Positions 1 to 9,927 are shown, counted from the first letter of the stretch. The stretch: DNA of 64,000 nucleotides from Flavobacterium piscisymbiosum (GCF_020905295.1 NZ_JAJJMM010000001.1:4464001-4528000), one strand, 5' to 3'. Numbers and translations: made by a program. The notes: generated by a model not told the origin, from the letters alone.

Positions 1-82
1 TTTGTCATTAAAATTGATTTCTGCCATTGCTATTGAATTTTGATATTGAAATTGATTTTTGACATTGAATAAAAGATATACT

Positions 83-1771
83 ATGAAAATATCAGGGGCA
101 GAAGCCGTTATAAGATGTTTATTAGCAGAAGGAGTAGATTTGGTTTACGGATATCCCGGAGGAGCCATAATGCCTGTTTACGACGAATTATATAAATTTC
201 AGGATCAATTACACCATGTTTTAGTACGTCACGAACAAGGTGCAACACATGCAGCTCAGGGATATGCAAGAGCTACAGGAAAAGTAGGTGTCGCAATTGC
301 TACTTCCGGACCTGGAGCAACTAATTTAGTTACAGGAATTGCAGATGCTCAGATTGATTCAACGCCAATGGTTTGTATTACAGGCCAGGTAGGGAAACAC
401 TTACTGGGTTCTGATGCTTTTCAGGAAACTGATATTATCGGAATTTCGACTCCGGTGACTAAATGGAATTATCAGGTTACTGAGGCTTCAGAAATTCCTG
501 AAATCATTGCAAAAGCATTTTATATTGCACGTTCCGGTCGTCCGGGGCCTGTATTGATTGATATTACTAAAAACGCTCAGTTTGATGAGTTCGAATTTAG
601 TTATGAAAAATGTACAGGAATCAGAAGTTATACTCCAGTCCCTAAATTAAACGTAGATAAAGTAGCCGAAGCTGCTGCTTTAATCAATAGCGCTAAAAAA
701 CCATTTATCGTTTTTGGTCAGGGAATTATTCTTGGTCAGGCCGAAGAGCAGTTAAAAGCGCTTATCGAAAAGTCAGGAATTCCTGCAGGATGGACAATTT
801 TAGGACTTTCGGCTTTACCAACAGATCATCCTTTAAACGTAGGAATGTTGGGGATGCATGGAAATTATGGACCAAACATGCTGACTAATCAATGTGATGT
901 TCTAATTGCATTGGGAATGCGTTTTGATGACCGTGTAACCGGAAGTTTAAAAACGTATGCAAAACAAGCAAAAGTAATTCACTTTGAAATTGATCCTGCA
1001 GAAGTTGATAAAAACGTAAAAACAGAAGTAGCAGTTTTAGGAGATGTAAAAGAAGCGTTGAATGCTTTATTACCTCTAATCGAAAAGAATTCTCATGAAT
1101 CATGGCACAATGAATTTAAGGAATTGCATAAAATCGAAGTAGAGACTGTTATAAACGAAGAGTTGAATCCAACAAATGGTAAAGGTATTTCGATGGGTGA
1201 AACCATGGAAATGATCAATAAACACTCAAAAGGTGATGCTATTATTGTTTCAGATGTTGGACAACACCAAATGTTTGCTTGTCGTTATGCTAAGTTTAAT
1301 TCGACCAAAAGTAATATTACTTCAGGAGGTTTAGGAACTATGGGATTCGCCTTGCCAGCTGCAATTGGAGCTAAAATGGGAAGACCGGATCGTGAAGTGG
1401 TTGCTATTATTGGAGATGGTGGTTTTCAGATGACAATTCAGGAATTAGGAACTATTTTCCAGACAAAAGTGCCGGTAAAAATTGTCATCCTAAACAATGA
1501 ATTCTTAGGAATGGTTCGCCAATGGCAGGAATTGTTTTTTGATAACAGATATGCTTCAACAAATATGATCAATCCAAATTTTGTTGCTATTGCTGAAGGA
1601 TATTATATTAAATCTAAAAAAGTAACACAAAGAGAAGATCTTGATGCAGCTGTCGCAGAAATGATGGCTTCAAAAGATTCTTATTTCTTAGAAGTTATGG
1701 TTGAAAAAGAAAACAATGTTTTCCCAATGATTCCAACAGGAGCTTGTGTTTCTGAAATTAGATTAAGCTAA
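83..1771 (+). CDS. ilvB: Acetolactate synthase large (catalytic) subunit
   Basis: Condenses two pyruvates to acetolactate, or pyruvate with 2-oxobutyrate, as the first common step of valine, leucine and isoleucine synthesis; ThDP- and FAD-dependent, cytosolic. The N-terminal ThDP domain has the catalytic glutamate at about residue 51 (VRHEQGATHAAQGYAR). The C-terminal cofactor signature starts at IIGDGGFQM and ends at ILNN. I chose the ATG at 83 over an in-frame TTG at 59, because family proteins begin close to MKISGAEAV; this gives 562 residues, the normal length. It is followed by ilvN and ilvC on the same strand. ilvD is usual upstream but lies outside the window. Confidence 0.95.
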   Translation: MKISGAEAVIRCLLAEGVDLVYGYPGGAIMPVYDELYKFQDQLHHVLVRHEQGATHAAQGYARATGKVGVAIATSGPGATNLVTGIADAQIDSTPMVCITGQVGKHLLGSDAFQETDIIGISTPVTKWNYQVTEASEIPEIIAKAFYIARSGRPGPVLIDITKNAQFDEFEFSYEKCTGIRSYTPVPKLNVDKVAEAAALINSAKKPFIVFGQGIILGQAEEQLKALIEKSGIPAGWTILGLSALPTDHPLNVGMLGMHGNYGPNMLTNQCDVLIALGMRFDDRVTGSLKTYAKQAKVIHFEIDPAEVDKNVKTEVAVLGDVKEALNALLPLIEKNSHESWHNEFKELHKIEVETVINEELNPTNGKGISMGETMEMINKHSKGDAIIVSDVGQHQMFACRYAKFNSTKSNITSGGLGTMGFALPAAIGAKMGRPDREVVAIIGDGGFQMTIQELGTIFQTKVPVKIVILNNEFLGMVRQWQELFFDNRYASTNMINPNFVAIAEGYYIKSKKVTQREDLDAAVAEMMASKDSYFLEVMVEKENNVFPMIPTGACVSEIRLS

Positions 1772-1796
1772 AAAGAAAAAAGTTTCAGGTTTCAGA

Positions 1797-1841
1797 TTTC
1801 AAGTTTCAAGTTCTCAGCAACGTGAAACATGAAACTTGAAA
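1797..1841. repeat. Inverted repeat between ilvB and ilvN
   Basis: Arms TTTCAAGTTTCA (1797-1808) and its exact complement (1830-1841) surround a 21-base loop in the 95-bp ilvB-ilvN gap. There is no T-tract, so it is not a clear terminator. Tracts of the GAAACTTGAAAC type are common flavobacterial intergenic repeats, and a related stretch occurs near 16365-16385. It could form an mRNA hairpin that separates ilvB from ilvN. Confidence 0.6.
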
Positions 1842-1866
1842 CAAGAAAAACTTTAAACAAAACAAC

Positions 1867-2388
1867 ATGGAAGATAAAACATTTACCATATCGGTATATT
1901 CAGAGAATAACGTGGGATTGCTAAATAGAATATCAGGAATATTCTTAAAGCGACACATTAATATATTAAGTCTAAACGTTTCAGAATCAGAAATAGAAAA
2001 TGTTTCAAGATTTATTATTGTAGTAGATACAACAGAAAAATGGGTTAAGAATATTGTTGGTCAAATCGAAAAACAAATCGAAGTCATAAAAGCTTTTTAT
2101 CACACAGATGAAGAGACTATTTATCTTGAAAATGCTTTGTTTAAAATTGCATCAAGCTTGTTGTTTGATGAAAAGCAAATTCAAAATATCATCAAAGAAA
2201 GTCAGGCTACTATAGTTACAGTTTCTCGTGATTTCTTTGTGATTTCAAAATCAGGACGACGTTCAGAAATAGAAGAATTATATGCAAAATTTAAACCGTA
2301 CGGCATTATGCAATTTGTACGTTCGGGAAGAATATCAGTTTCTAAACAAAAAATGGAAATTTCAACATTATTAGAAACATTCAAATAG
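1867..2388 (+). CDS. ilvN: Acetolactate synthase small (regulatory) subunit
   Basis: Regulatory partner of IlvB that raises its activity and, in the family, mediates feedback inhibition by valine. An N-terminal ACT domain covers about residues 5-80 (TISVYSENNVGLLNRISGIF), followed by the C-terminal small-subunit domain (KSGRRSEIEEL). The 173 residues are typical. It starts 95 bp after ilvB, with an inverted repeat in between, and 64 bp before ilvC, so the three genes are probably co-transcribed. Confidence 0.93.
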   Translation: MEDKTFTISVYSENNVGLLNRISGIFLKRHINILSLNVSESEIENVSRFIIVVDTTEKWVKNIVGQIEKQIEVIKAFYHTDEETIYLENALFKIASSLLFDEKQIQNIIKESQATIVTVSRDFFVISKSGRRSEIEELYAKFKPYGIMQFVRSGRISVSKQKMEISTLLETFK

Positions 2389-2452
2389 TATCATCTTAGT
2401 TACATATTAATCAATTATTAAATTACAACATTCATTAAATATTAAAAACAAA

Positions 2453-3922
2453 ATGGCAAATTATTTCAATACATTACCACTTAGATTACAATTAGAACAA
2501 TTAGGAGTTTGCGAATTTATGGAGCAATCAGAATTTGCAGACGGAATTTCGGCATTAGCAGGAAAAAAGGTTGTCATTGTAGGCTGTGGTGCACAAGGTT
2601 TGAATCAAGGTTTAAACATGAGAGATTCTGGTTTAGACATTTCATATGCATTACGTGCAGACGCAATCGCTGAAAAAAGAGCTTCTTATAAAAATGCTAC
2701 TGAAAACGGTTTCAAAGTAGGTACTTATGAAGAATTAATTCCAACTGCTGACTTAGTTTGTAACTTAACACCAGACAAACAACATACTGCTGTAGTTACC
2801 GCCATTATGCCATTAATGAAAAACGGTTCGACTTTATCTTACTCTCATGGTTTTAATATTGTTGAAGAAGGAATGCAGATTCGTAAAGATATTACAGTAA
2901 TTATGTGTGCTCCTAAATGTCCTGGTTCTGAGGTTCGTGAAGAATACAAAAGAGGATTTGGTGTACCAACTTTAATTGCTGTTCACCCAGAGAATGATCC
3001 AAACGGTTTTGGTTTAGATCAGGCAAAAGCTTATGCAGTTGCAACCGGAGGACACAAAGCAGGGGTTTTAAAATCATCTTTCGTTGCTGAAGTAAAATCA
3101 GATTTAATGGGTGAGCAAACTATTCTTTGTGGATTATTGCAAACCGGATCTATTTTATGTTTTGATAAAATGGTAGAAAAAGGAATCGATCCTGCGTATG
3201 CTTCAAAATTAATTCAGTACGGATGGGAAACCATCACTGAAGCTTTGAAACATGGAGGTATTACAAACATGATGGATCGTCTTTCTAACCCTGCAAAAAT
3301 TGAAGCTTATGAAATTGCTGAAGAATTAAAAGACATCATGCGTCCTTTATTCCAAAAACACCAGGATGATATTATTTCAGGAGAATTCTCTAGAACGATG
3401 ATGATTGACTGGGCTAACGACGATAAAAATTTATTGACCTGGAGAGCTGCAACAGGAGAAACTAACTTCGAAAAAACAGCTCCACAAGATGCTCCAATTT
3501 CTGAACAAGAATATTTTGATAATGGAGTTTTAATGATTGCAATGGTAAAAGCTGGTGTAGAATTGGCTTTCGAAACAATGACAGAAGCTGGAATCATCGA
3601 AGAGTCAGCTTATTATGAGTCATTACACGAATTACCTTTAATTGCAAATACAATCGCAAGAAAAAAATTGTTTGAAATGAACCGTGTTATTTCGGATACA
3701 GCAGAATATGGTTGTTATTTATTCGATCATGCCTGTAAGCCGTTATTGACTGAGTACATGAAAACTGTTGAAACTAATATCATAGGAAAACCATTCTCGA
3801 CTTCTAACGGAGTAGATAATGCTATTTTAATTGCAGTAAACAAAGAAATTCGTCAACATCCTATCGAAGAAGTAGGAACATGGTTGAGAGAATCAATGAC
3901 TGCAATGAAAAAAATTGGATAA
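2453..3922 (+). CDS. ilvC: Ketol-acid reductoisomerase, class II (long form)
   Basis: Second enzyme of branched-chain amino acid synthesis: isomerises and reduces acetolactate or acetohydroxybutyrate to dihydroxy acids using NAD(P)H and Mg2+. The Rossmann signature [21 protein letters not shown] is near residues 37-57, followed by acidic metal-site segments in the C-terminal knotted domain. At 489 residues with an N-terminal extension and duplicated knot region it is the long class II form of enterobacteria and Bacteroidota, not the roughly 330-residue class I form. It is the last gene of the ilv cluster in view; ilvA or leu genes do not follow. Confidence 0.95.
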   Translation: MANYFNTLPLRLQLEQLGVCEFMEQSEFADGISALAGKKVVIVGCGAQGLNQGLNMRDSGLDISYALRADAIAEKRASYKNATENGFKVGTYEELIPTADLVCNLTPDKQHTAVVTAIMPLMKNGSTLSYSHGFNIVEEGMQIRKDITVIMCAPKCPGSEVREEYKRGFGVPTLIAVHPENDPNGFGLDQAKAYAVATGGHKAGVLKSSFVAEVKSDLMGEQTILCGLLQTGSILCFDKMVEKGIDPAYASKLIQYGWETITEALKHGGITNMMDRLSNPAKIEAYEIAEELKDIMRPLFQKHQDDIISGEFSRTMMIDWANDDKNLLTWRAATGETNFEKTAPQDAPISEQEYFDNGVLMIAMVKAGVELAFETMTEAGIIEESAYYESLHELPLIANTIARKKLFEMNRVISDTAEYGCYLFDHACKPLLTEYMKTVETNIIGKPFSTSNGVDNAILIAVNKEIRQHPIEEVGTWLRESMTAMKKIG

Positions 3923-4037
3923 TAAATTGGGAATTACCACATATTCGATTGTGGAATTTGCACTGTATCTCTGTTTTATGTAATATTTTGAATTAGTAAG
4001 CACTTATTAAGAAAAATGGATATAGATGCATATTGCA

Positions 4038-4073
4038 TTCACTTAACTTCTAGTAGTGAGTAAGTTAAGTGAA
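4038..4073. repeat. Perfect 12-bp hairpin downstream of ilvC
   Basis: TTCACTTAACTT at 4038-4049 pairs exactly with AAGTTAAGTGAA at 4062-4073 across a 12-base loop. No T-tract follows, so it is not an intrinsic terminator. It could be part of a structured 3' UTR, a small RNA or a protein-binding palindrome. Confidence 0.5.
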
Positions 4074-4220
4074 GCTAATCCCTAAAAGGGGTATATTTAG
4101 TAAAATAGATGTACTTGTTGAAGTTTCATTATAATTAATATAGCTGCTACTATTTTCAAAATAGACTAAAGCATTGTAATGCAGAATTACAAAATTAATT
4201 GTTATTGAAATTGTTAAAAT

Positions 4221-4254
4221 AAAAAGGCATAGTATTCATTTACTGTGCCTTTTT
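4221..4254 (+). terminator. Rho-independent terminator
   Basis: A 14-bp stem (AAAAAGGCATAGTA with TACTGTGCCTTTTT, one wobble) closes on a 6-base loop and is flanked by A and T tracts. It ends transcription arriving from ilvC or from an RNA in the 3923-4220 stretch. Confidence 0.85.
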
Positions 4255-4415
4255 TGCGATACGCTTTTTTGTTAAAAAAAGTAAAATTTTGTGGTAAATG
4301 CAGAAAAAAGCAATATTTTTTTTAATATGTGTTTTTTTTAGACAAAATTTATGAACTAAATAATTTTAAGAATACGCTGATATTTAATACATTTATAAAA
4401 AAATTCCAAAAACAT

Positions 4416-6326
4416 ATGAGTTATTATAAAATTGAAAATTTAGAACAATATTTTAAACATTACAATAAGTCAATAAGGGAGCCAAGGAAGTTTTGGGGGA
4501 AGATTGCTGAAGAAAATTTTACCTGGTACCAACAATGGGAAAAAGTAGTTGATTTTAATATGGCCGATGCTGAAGTAAAATGGTTTACAGAGGCAAAAGT
4601 TAACATTACAAAAAACTGCATTGATAGACATTTAAGTAAAAGAGGAGAAAAAACGGCTATTATTTTTGAACCGAACGATCCTTCTGAAGATGCTTTACAT
4701 ATAACGTATAACGAATTATACGAAAGAGTTTCGAAAATGGCGAATGTTTTGCGTGAGCAAGGTGTTCGTAAAGGTGATAGAGTTTGTATCTATTTACCAA
4801 TGATTCCGGAATTGGCTGTTTCTGTATTGGCATGTGCCAGAATTGGAGCTATTCACTCTGTTATTTTTGCAGGATTTTCTGCTTCGGCGGTTTCTGCCAG
4901 AATCAATGATTGCGAATGTAAAATGGTAATTACTGCTGATGGAGGTTACAGAGGAAATAAAACAATTGATTTAAAGGGAATTGTAGACGAGGCATTAGAT
5001 ACTTGTTCTTCAGTTTCTAAGGTTTTGGTTGTAAAAAGAACTTATACCACAATAAAAATGAAAGACGGTCGTGACCAGTGGTTACAACCTTTATTAGATG
5101 AAGCTTTAGATAACAGTGTTGCTGAAATTATGGACGCTGAAGATCCGTTGTTTATTTTATATACTTCAGGGTCAACAGGAAAGCCTAAAGGAATGGTGCA
5201 TACCACAGCGGGATACATGGTTTATACGGCTTATACGTTTAAAAATGTTTTTAGTCACGAAGAAAATGATATTTTCTGGTGTACGGCAGATATTGGTTGG
5301 ATTACAGGTCACTCTTATATATTATACGGACCATTATTGAACGGTGGAACAACTGTAATTTTTGAAGGAGTTCCTTCTTATCCTGATTTTAGCCGTTTTT
5401 GGGATATTATCGAAAAACATAAAATCACACAATTCTACACAGCGCCAACAGCAATTCGTTCGTTAGCTAAAGAAAGTTTAGACTATATCCAGAAATATCC
5501 TCTAAAATCGCTTAAAGTTATCGGATCTGTTGGAGAACCAATCAACGAGGAAGCCTGGCACTGGTTTAATGACCACGTTGGTGACAAAAGATGTCCTGTG
5601 GTTGATACTTGGTGGCAAACAGAAACCGGTGGAATCATGATTTCTCCAATTGCTTTTGTAACGCCAACAAAACCAACTTATGCTACTTTGCCATTACCGG
5701 GAATTCAGCCTGTTTTAATGGATGAAAAACGCAATGAAATTGAAGGAAACCAAGTAGTAGGAAGTTTATGTATTAAATTTCCGTGGCCAGGAATCGCCAG
5801 AACTATTTGGGGCGATCATCAACGTTACAAAGACACTTATTTCTCTGCTTTCCCTGGAAAATATTTCACAGGAGATGGTGCATTAAGAGACGAAGTTGGA
5901 TATTACAGAATCACCGGTAGGGTTGATGATGTTGTGATTGTTTCAGGTCATAATTTAGGAACAGCTCCTATCGAAGATGCTATTAATGAGCATCCTGCAG
6001 TTGCAGAATCTGCGATTGTTGGATTCCCACACGATATTAAAGGAAATGCTTTATATGGTTTTGTAATTCTAAAAGAAACTGGAGAAGTTAGAGACAGATC
6101 AAACTTAAGTAAAGAGATCAATCAATATATTTCTGATCACATTGGGCCAATTGCAAAACTGGACAAAATTCAGTTCGTTTCTGGTTTGCCAAAAACGCGT
6201 TCAGGAAAAATCATGCGTAGAATTTTACGTAAAATAGCTGAAGGAGATTTTTCTAATTTTGGAGATACTTCAACTTTATTGAATCCGGAAATTGTAGAAG
6301 AAATTCAGAAAGATAGAATTGCTTAA
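4416..6326 (+). CDS. acs: Acetyl-CoA synthetase (AMP-forming)
   Basis: Activates acetate to acetyl-AMP and then acetyl-CoA. The ANL-superfamily P-loop YTSGSTGKPKG lies near residue 249, followed by WWQTETGG near 398, YFTGDGA, and GRVDDVV at the hinge. The C-terminal PKTRSGKIMRR carries the catalytic lysine (about residue 597) that is the known acetylation-control site in this family. I chose the ATG at 4416 (MSYYKIENLEQYF), giving 636 residues; an upstream in-frame non-ATG start would add 29 unlikely residues. A terminator follows directly, so it is probably monocistronic. The exonuclease/DUF294 pair nearby is a recurrent acs neighbour in bacteria. Confidence 0.95.
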   Translation: MSYYKIENLEQYFKHYNKSIREPRKFWGKIAEENFTWYQQWEKVVDFNMADAEVKWFTEAKVNITKNCIDRHLSKRGEKTAIIFEPNDPSEDALHITYNELYERVSKMANVLREQGVRKGDRVCIYLPMIPELAVSVLACARIGAIHSVIFAGFSASAVSARINDCECKMVITADGGYRGNKTIDLKGIVDEALDTCSSVSKVLVVKRTYTTIKMKDGRDQWLQPLLDEALDNSVAEIMDAEDPLFILYTSGSTGKPKGMVHTTAGYMVYTAYTFKNVFSHEENDIFWCTADIGWITGHSYILYGPLLNGGTTVIFEGVPSYPDFSRFWDIIEKHKITQFYTAPTAIRSLAKESLDYIQKYPLKSLKVIGSVGEPINEEAWHWFNDHVGDKRCPVVDTWWQTETGGIMISPIAFVTPTKPTYATLPLPGIQPVLMDEKRNEIEGNQVVGSLCIKFPWPGIARTIWGDHQRYKDTYFSAFPGKYFTGDGALRDEVGYYRITGRVDDVVIVSGHNLGTAPIEDAINEHPAVAESAIVGFPHDIKGNALYGFVILKETGEVRDRSNLSKEINQYISDHIGPIAKLDKIQFVSGLPKTRSGKIMRRILRKIAEGDFSNFGDTSTLLNPEIVEEIQKDRIA

Positions 6327-6347
6327 TTTAGAGCATTAAGTAAAAAT

Positions 6348-6380
6348 AAAAATGCCTCTTAATTTTTAAGAGGCATTTTT
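6348..6380 (+). terminator. Terminator of acs
   Basis: A 13-bp perfect stem (AAAAATGCCTCTT and its complement at 6368-6380) with a 7-base loop and a trailing T-rich run, 22 bp after the acs stop. Confidence 0.9.
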
Positions 6381-6451
6381 ATTTTATGTAATCAAAAACT
6401 AAAAACAAAATCTTCTGGATAACATAAATTCTTTATAAGCGTAAATTATAC

Positions 6452-6482
6452 AAATTGTCTTAGTTCGTTAAAAAGACAATTT
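6452..6482. repeat. 10-bp inverted repeat upstream of GNAT gene
   Basis: AAATTGTCTT (6452-6461) and its exact complement (6473-6482) lie 24 bp before the start codon of the acetyltransferase gene. It could be an operator or a leader hairpin. Confidence 0.4.
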
Positions 6483-6505
6483 AAAATAAAATTCAATTAA
6501 TATTC

Positions 6506-6991
6506 ATGAATATAAGGTTAATTTCTCCTGCTGACAATCTTGTGATGGCAGGTATATTGCGAAAAAGTTTAGAAGAGTTTGGGTTAAACATTCCGGGAAC
6601 AGCTTATTTCGACGAAAGCACAGATAGATTATTTGAATCTTTTCAATTGAAAAACTCTGCCTATTTTGTTGCTGAAGAAAATGGTGAAATTTTAGGAGGC
6701 GCAGGAATTTATCCAACAGAAGGATTGCCTGAAGACACTGTAGAATTGGTCAAAATGTATATGTCGGCATCGAGTAGAGGTAAGGGGATTGGTAAAATGT
6801 TGATGCTGAAGTGTATTGAATTTGCTAAAAGTAGTAATTTCAAAAATATCTACTTAGAAACCATGCCGGAATTATACGCTGCGGTTTCTGCTTATGAAAA
6901 ATTAGGTTTCAAATCAATGAATAAACCATTGGGTAATACCGGACATTTTTCCTGTACGATCTGGATGTTGAATGAATTAAAAGAAGAATAA
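6506..6991 (+). CDS. GNAT family N-acetyltransferase
   Basis: A single-domain GCN5-related acetyltransferase of 161 residues. The acetyl-CoA pyrophosphate-binding motif A is visible as SRGKGIGKMLM (about residues 89-99), followed by YEKLGF of motif B. Substrate unknown. It sits alone between acs and the exonuclease gene, bounded by terminators on both sides. Its position beside acs makes acetylation of Acs, as by AcuA or Pat in other bacteria, an idea to test, but nothing in the sequence proves it; it lacks the large regulatory domains of Pat/PatZ. Confidence 0.85.
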   Translation: MNIRLISPADNLVMAGILRKSLEEFGLNIPGTAYFDESTDRLFESFQLKNSAYFVAEENGEILGGAGIYPTEGLPEDTVELVKMYMSASSRGKGIGKMLMLKCIEFAKSSNFKNIYLETMPELYAAVSAYEKLGFKSMNKPLGNTGHFSCTIWMLNELKEE

Positions 6992-7037
6992 AATAAAGAA
7001 ATCCGCATTACAGATTGTAATGCGGATTTCTTTATTT
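6991..7037. terminator. Bidirectional terminator, 21-bp perfect stem
   Basis: The segment 6991-7011 pairs perfectly with 7017-7037 around a 5-base loop, with A/T tracts at both ends. It serves the GNAT gene on the plus strand and the exonuclease gene on the minus strand. Confidence 0.92.
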
Positions 7038-7052
7038 TATAAATTTCAAAAA

Positions 7053-7649
7053 TTATTTAATTCCCAATCTTGACTTTAATTTCAAAAACAAAAGTGCAAT
7101 TTTGTATGCATCTTCAGATGATGAGTTTCTATCGCTTTTAGGAATTTTATAAATTTCGCTTAAATCATCCAGAGAAAATTGTTTGTCATTAATATCCATT
7201 AATTTTCTGTACATCATATCAATATCCAATGCTTCATTTTTAAGTCGTCCACAATCCAGGCGTTCTAATGCAGCATTTAGCATTTCGATATCAAAATTAA
7301 TGTGATGACCAACTAAAATAGAATTACCTATAAAATTCACAAATGCCTCAATAGCATCTGGTTCAGGCATTTTGAGCATTTTGCTTTCAATGATAAACTC
7401 ATTCGAAAGACCATTGTCCTGCAAAAATTTGTATTGCAGTAAAACAGCTTCGAAATTATCTTTGATCACAATTCCATCATCGATTACTGAAAAAGCACCC
7501 AAAGATAAAATAACATCTTTATTGGGGTTTAACCCAGAAGTTTCAGTAGATAAAACTACAAATCGATTTGGTTTTGTTTCGAATTTAGTCAGGTATTCTT
7601 TCCAGAAATCCGGATATTCTTTATTGATATTTTTAATCCAGTCTAGCAT
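7053..7649 (-). CDS. DEDDh-fold 3'-5' exonuclease (PolC/epsilon-like), partly degenerate active site
   Basis: The fold is that of DNA polymerase III epsilon-type exonucleases: Exo I region FVVLSTETSGL (residues 30-40), Exo II GHHINFD (about 114-120) and Exo III NSSSEDA (about 175-181). The Exo I aspartate of the usual DxE is serine (S34-T-E36), and the Exo III histidine position is asparagine (N175), while D120 and D180 remain. Metal-dependent catalysis is therefore doubtful. It starts 2 bp after the stop of the upstream DUF294 gene, so the two are translationally linked. DUF294/exonuclease pairs near acetate genes recur in many bacteria. Confidence 0.82.
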   Translation of the reverse strand: MLDWIKNINKEYPDFWKEYLTKFETKPNRFVVLSTETSGLNPNKDVILSLGAFSVIDDGIVIKDNFEAVLLQYKFLQDNGLSNEFIIESKMLKMPEPDAIEAFVNFIGNSILVGHHINFDIEMLNAALERLDCGRLKNEALDIDMMYRKLMDINDKQFSLDDLSEIYKIPKSDRNSSSEDAYKIALLFLKLKSRLGIK

Positions 7650-7651
7650 AT

Positions 7652-9568
7652 TTATGAGAATTGTGTAAGTTGAAATTTACTCTTAATCAGTTCCTCAAGG
7701 TCTTTCATTGGGGTTAAGGCATTTTTTAACTTTTCTTTGTCTGTTTTAGACATTTCTCGCAAATTGATATATTGTCCTGAGTCATCATTCTTTAATCCTT
7801 CAACAGTTCTAAATTTTGATAATGTTAAAAAAGCTTCGGCGCAGCTCAGATAAATTTCGGCATTTTTAGAATCAGTTATAGCTAATTGTTTGAATCTTAA
7901 ATAAGTATTTTTGATTCCTTTGATATTAGCATTCAAAATTAACAAACGTGCAGCATCAATTAATGGCATTAATGCACGGGTTTTAATATCAAATTTTGTT
8001 TTATGCGGGCCTTCTTCCTCTACAATAAATTTTTTGAAGAAACTCAAAGGAGAATTTCTTTTTAAAGCATCGTTACCTAAAAAGTCGAAGAATAAGGTGT
8101 TATTTACAGCATTCTTGAAAATGACATTTTCTATTACTTCTTCGATTTTTGGTTCTCCAAAAACAATTTCATAATCAAAGAAAATGCTACTTAAATCATT
8201 GCTGTTTTCACCTGGAGTATTCATCCAGCTATTGTACTGTTTTGTCCAGTCTGTCAATGATTTACACCATAACATATTACTTCCCATATGTCCATTTGGG
8301 CAATATTCGTAACCTACTTTTTCTAAGATAGAAGTCGTTCTTTTGGCCAGCCTTAAAAAGTAATCTTTTACTTCTCTGTATTTTTCAGGAGCAACATCTT
8401 CAAAAATAAGAATACTATCCTGGTCTGTCAGTAACAATTGTTCTTTACGGCCTTGACTACCAATGCTTAACCATGCAAAACGAGCAGGAGGTGAGCCTAA
8501 ATCTAAAATAGAAAGCTCAACAGCGCGTTTTATGATCGCCAGATTAATTTCGCTCGCAATATTGCTAATATGTGAAATCGGAATATTCTTCTGAATCGAG
8601 TTCTGAATCAAATCAGACAAACGATCGCGTATTTGTTTTAAGTCTTTTGGAAGCTGAGAACGTTTAATTTCTTTAATTAAAACACCAGGGTTACTAGCTT
8701 GAGCCACAATTAAATCGTGCTCAGAAATAATTCCTTTTACAGCAGATTTACTTGTACCGTCTTTGGTAACACATAAATGCGTGACATTATTTTTAAGCAT
8801 AAGCAATTGCGCTTCTGCCAGAGAAACATTTTCGATCACAGTAACAACGGGCGAAGACATGATCTTATCAATTGTTTCGGTAATAGGATAGCGGCCTGTC
8901 GCAATTTTAGAAGATAAATCGGCATTTGTTACAATACCAATCGGGTTATTTTTTTCGCAAATCACAATGTTATCTACCATTGATTCTGTCATCAATATCG
9001 CAACATCTTTGATGATACGATTAGATTCAGTGGTTAATGGCGAATTATTATACGCAAGTGACTGAATATATTGCATTTCTGATTGCTGATCTACGTAAAA
9101 AGCAGTATCAGAAATCAGTTTTCCGTTAGAATTTACATTGTCTTTCGCATGTCTTGAATTGATAGCGAAATTCTCTAGTAAAAAGTTTAAAACGTCTGAA
9201 TTATTTGCTACAAAAGGTCTGAAAACAGCAATCGGGATAGCATAAACAATACTTTCTTCACGTGCTTTGGCTGTCATCATATAGTTGTTTTTGGCAAAAA
9301 ACGGACGTAAACCAAAAATATCGCCTTCATGGCATTTGTTTATAATAGTTTCTTCAGCATCAGCAATTGTTGTTAAATTTATAACACCAGAAGCCACTAC
9401 ATAAAAGCTATCATGCAGCAAATCATTTATTTGAAAAAGTACAGCGTGTTTTTCTAAATTGAGAACACGAATATTGGTAGCAATATCAGATAATTCCTGA
9501 AAAGTTAAATTATCAAATGGCGGGTATTCTTTTAAAAAATCTGCAATATGCTCAGCAATTGTATTCAT
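7652..9568 (-). CDS. cNMP-binding / CBS / DUF294 nucleotidyltransferase-like protein
   Basis: A 638-residue multidomain protein: an N-terminal cyclic-nucleotide-binding-like domain (about 10-125), a tandem CBS pair (about 170-290), a GlnD-like nucleotidyltransferase domain with SIGSQGRKEQLLLTDQD (about 370-386), and the DUF294 C-terminal helical region. The CBS and cNMP domains suggest adenylate or cyclic-nucleotide sensing, and the G-S-x(n)-D-x-D signature suggests nucleotidyl transfer; the target is unknown. It is first in an operon with the exonuclease. Related proteins in Proteobacteria sit beside acs/actP, fitting a role around acetate metabolism. Confidence 0.88.
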   Translation of the reverse strand: MNTIAEHIADFLKEYPPFDNLTFQELSDIATNIRVLNLEKHAVLFQINDLLHDSFYVVASGVINLTTIADAEETIINKCHEGDIFGLRPFFAKNNYMMTAKAREESIVYAIPIAVFRPFVANNSDVLNFLLENFAINSRHAKDNVNSNGKLISDTAFYVDQQSEMQYIQSLAYNNSPLTTESNRIIKDVAILMTESMVDNIVICEKNNPIGIVTNADLSSKIATGRYPITETIDKIMSSPVVTVIENVSLAEAQLLMLKNNVTHLCVTKDGTSKSAVKGIISEHDLIVAQASNPGVLIKEIKRSQLPKDLKQIRDRLSDLIQNSIQKNIPISHISNIASEINLAIIKRAVELSILDLGSPPARFAWLSIGSQGRKEQLLLTDQDSILIFEDVAPEKYREVKDYFLRLAKRTTSILEKVGYEYCPNGHMGSNMLWCKSLTDWTKQYNSWMNTPGENSNDLSSIFFDYEIVFGEPKIEEVIENVIFKNAVNNTLFFDFLGNDALKRNSPLSFFKKFIVEEEGPHKTKFDIKTRALMPLIDAARLLILNANIKGIKNTYLRFKQLAITDSKNAEIYLSCAEAFLTLSKFRTVEGLKNDDSGQYINLREMSKTDKEKLKNALTPMKDLEELIKSKFQLTQFS

Positions 9569-9927
<359 letters not shown>

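Larger units (their letters stand above)
3923..4415. other. 493-bp gene-free region between ilvC and acs
   Basis: No convincing ORF. It holds a 12-bp perfect inverted repeat (4038-4049 with 4062-4073), a small CCC/GGG hairpin just after it (about 4080-4092), and a strong rho-independent terminator at 4221-4254. The distance from the ilvC stop to the terminator (about 300 bp) leaves room for a long 3' UTR or a small RNA. No exact TAnnTTTG box was found upstream of acs. Confidence 0.5.
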
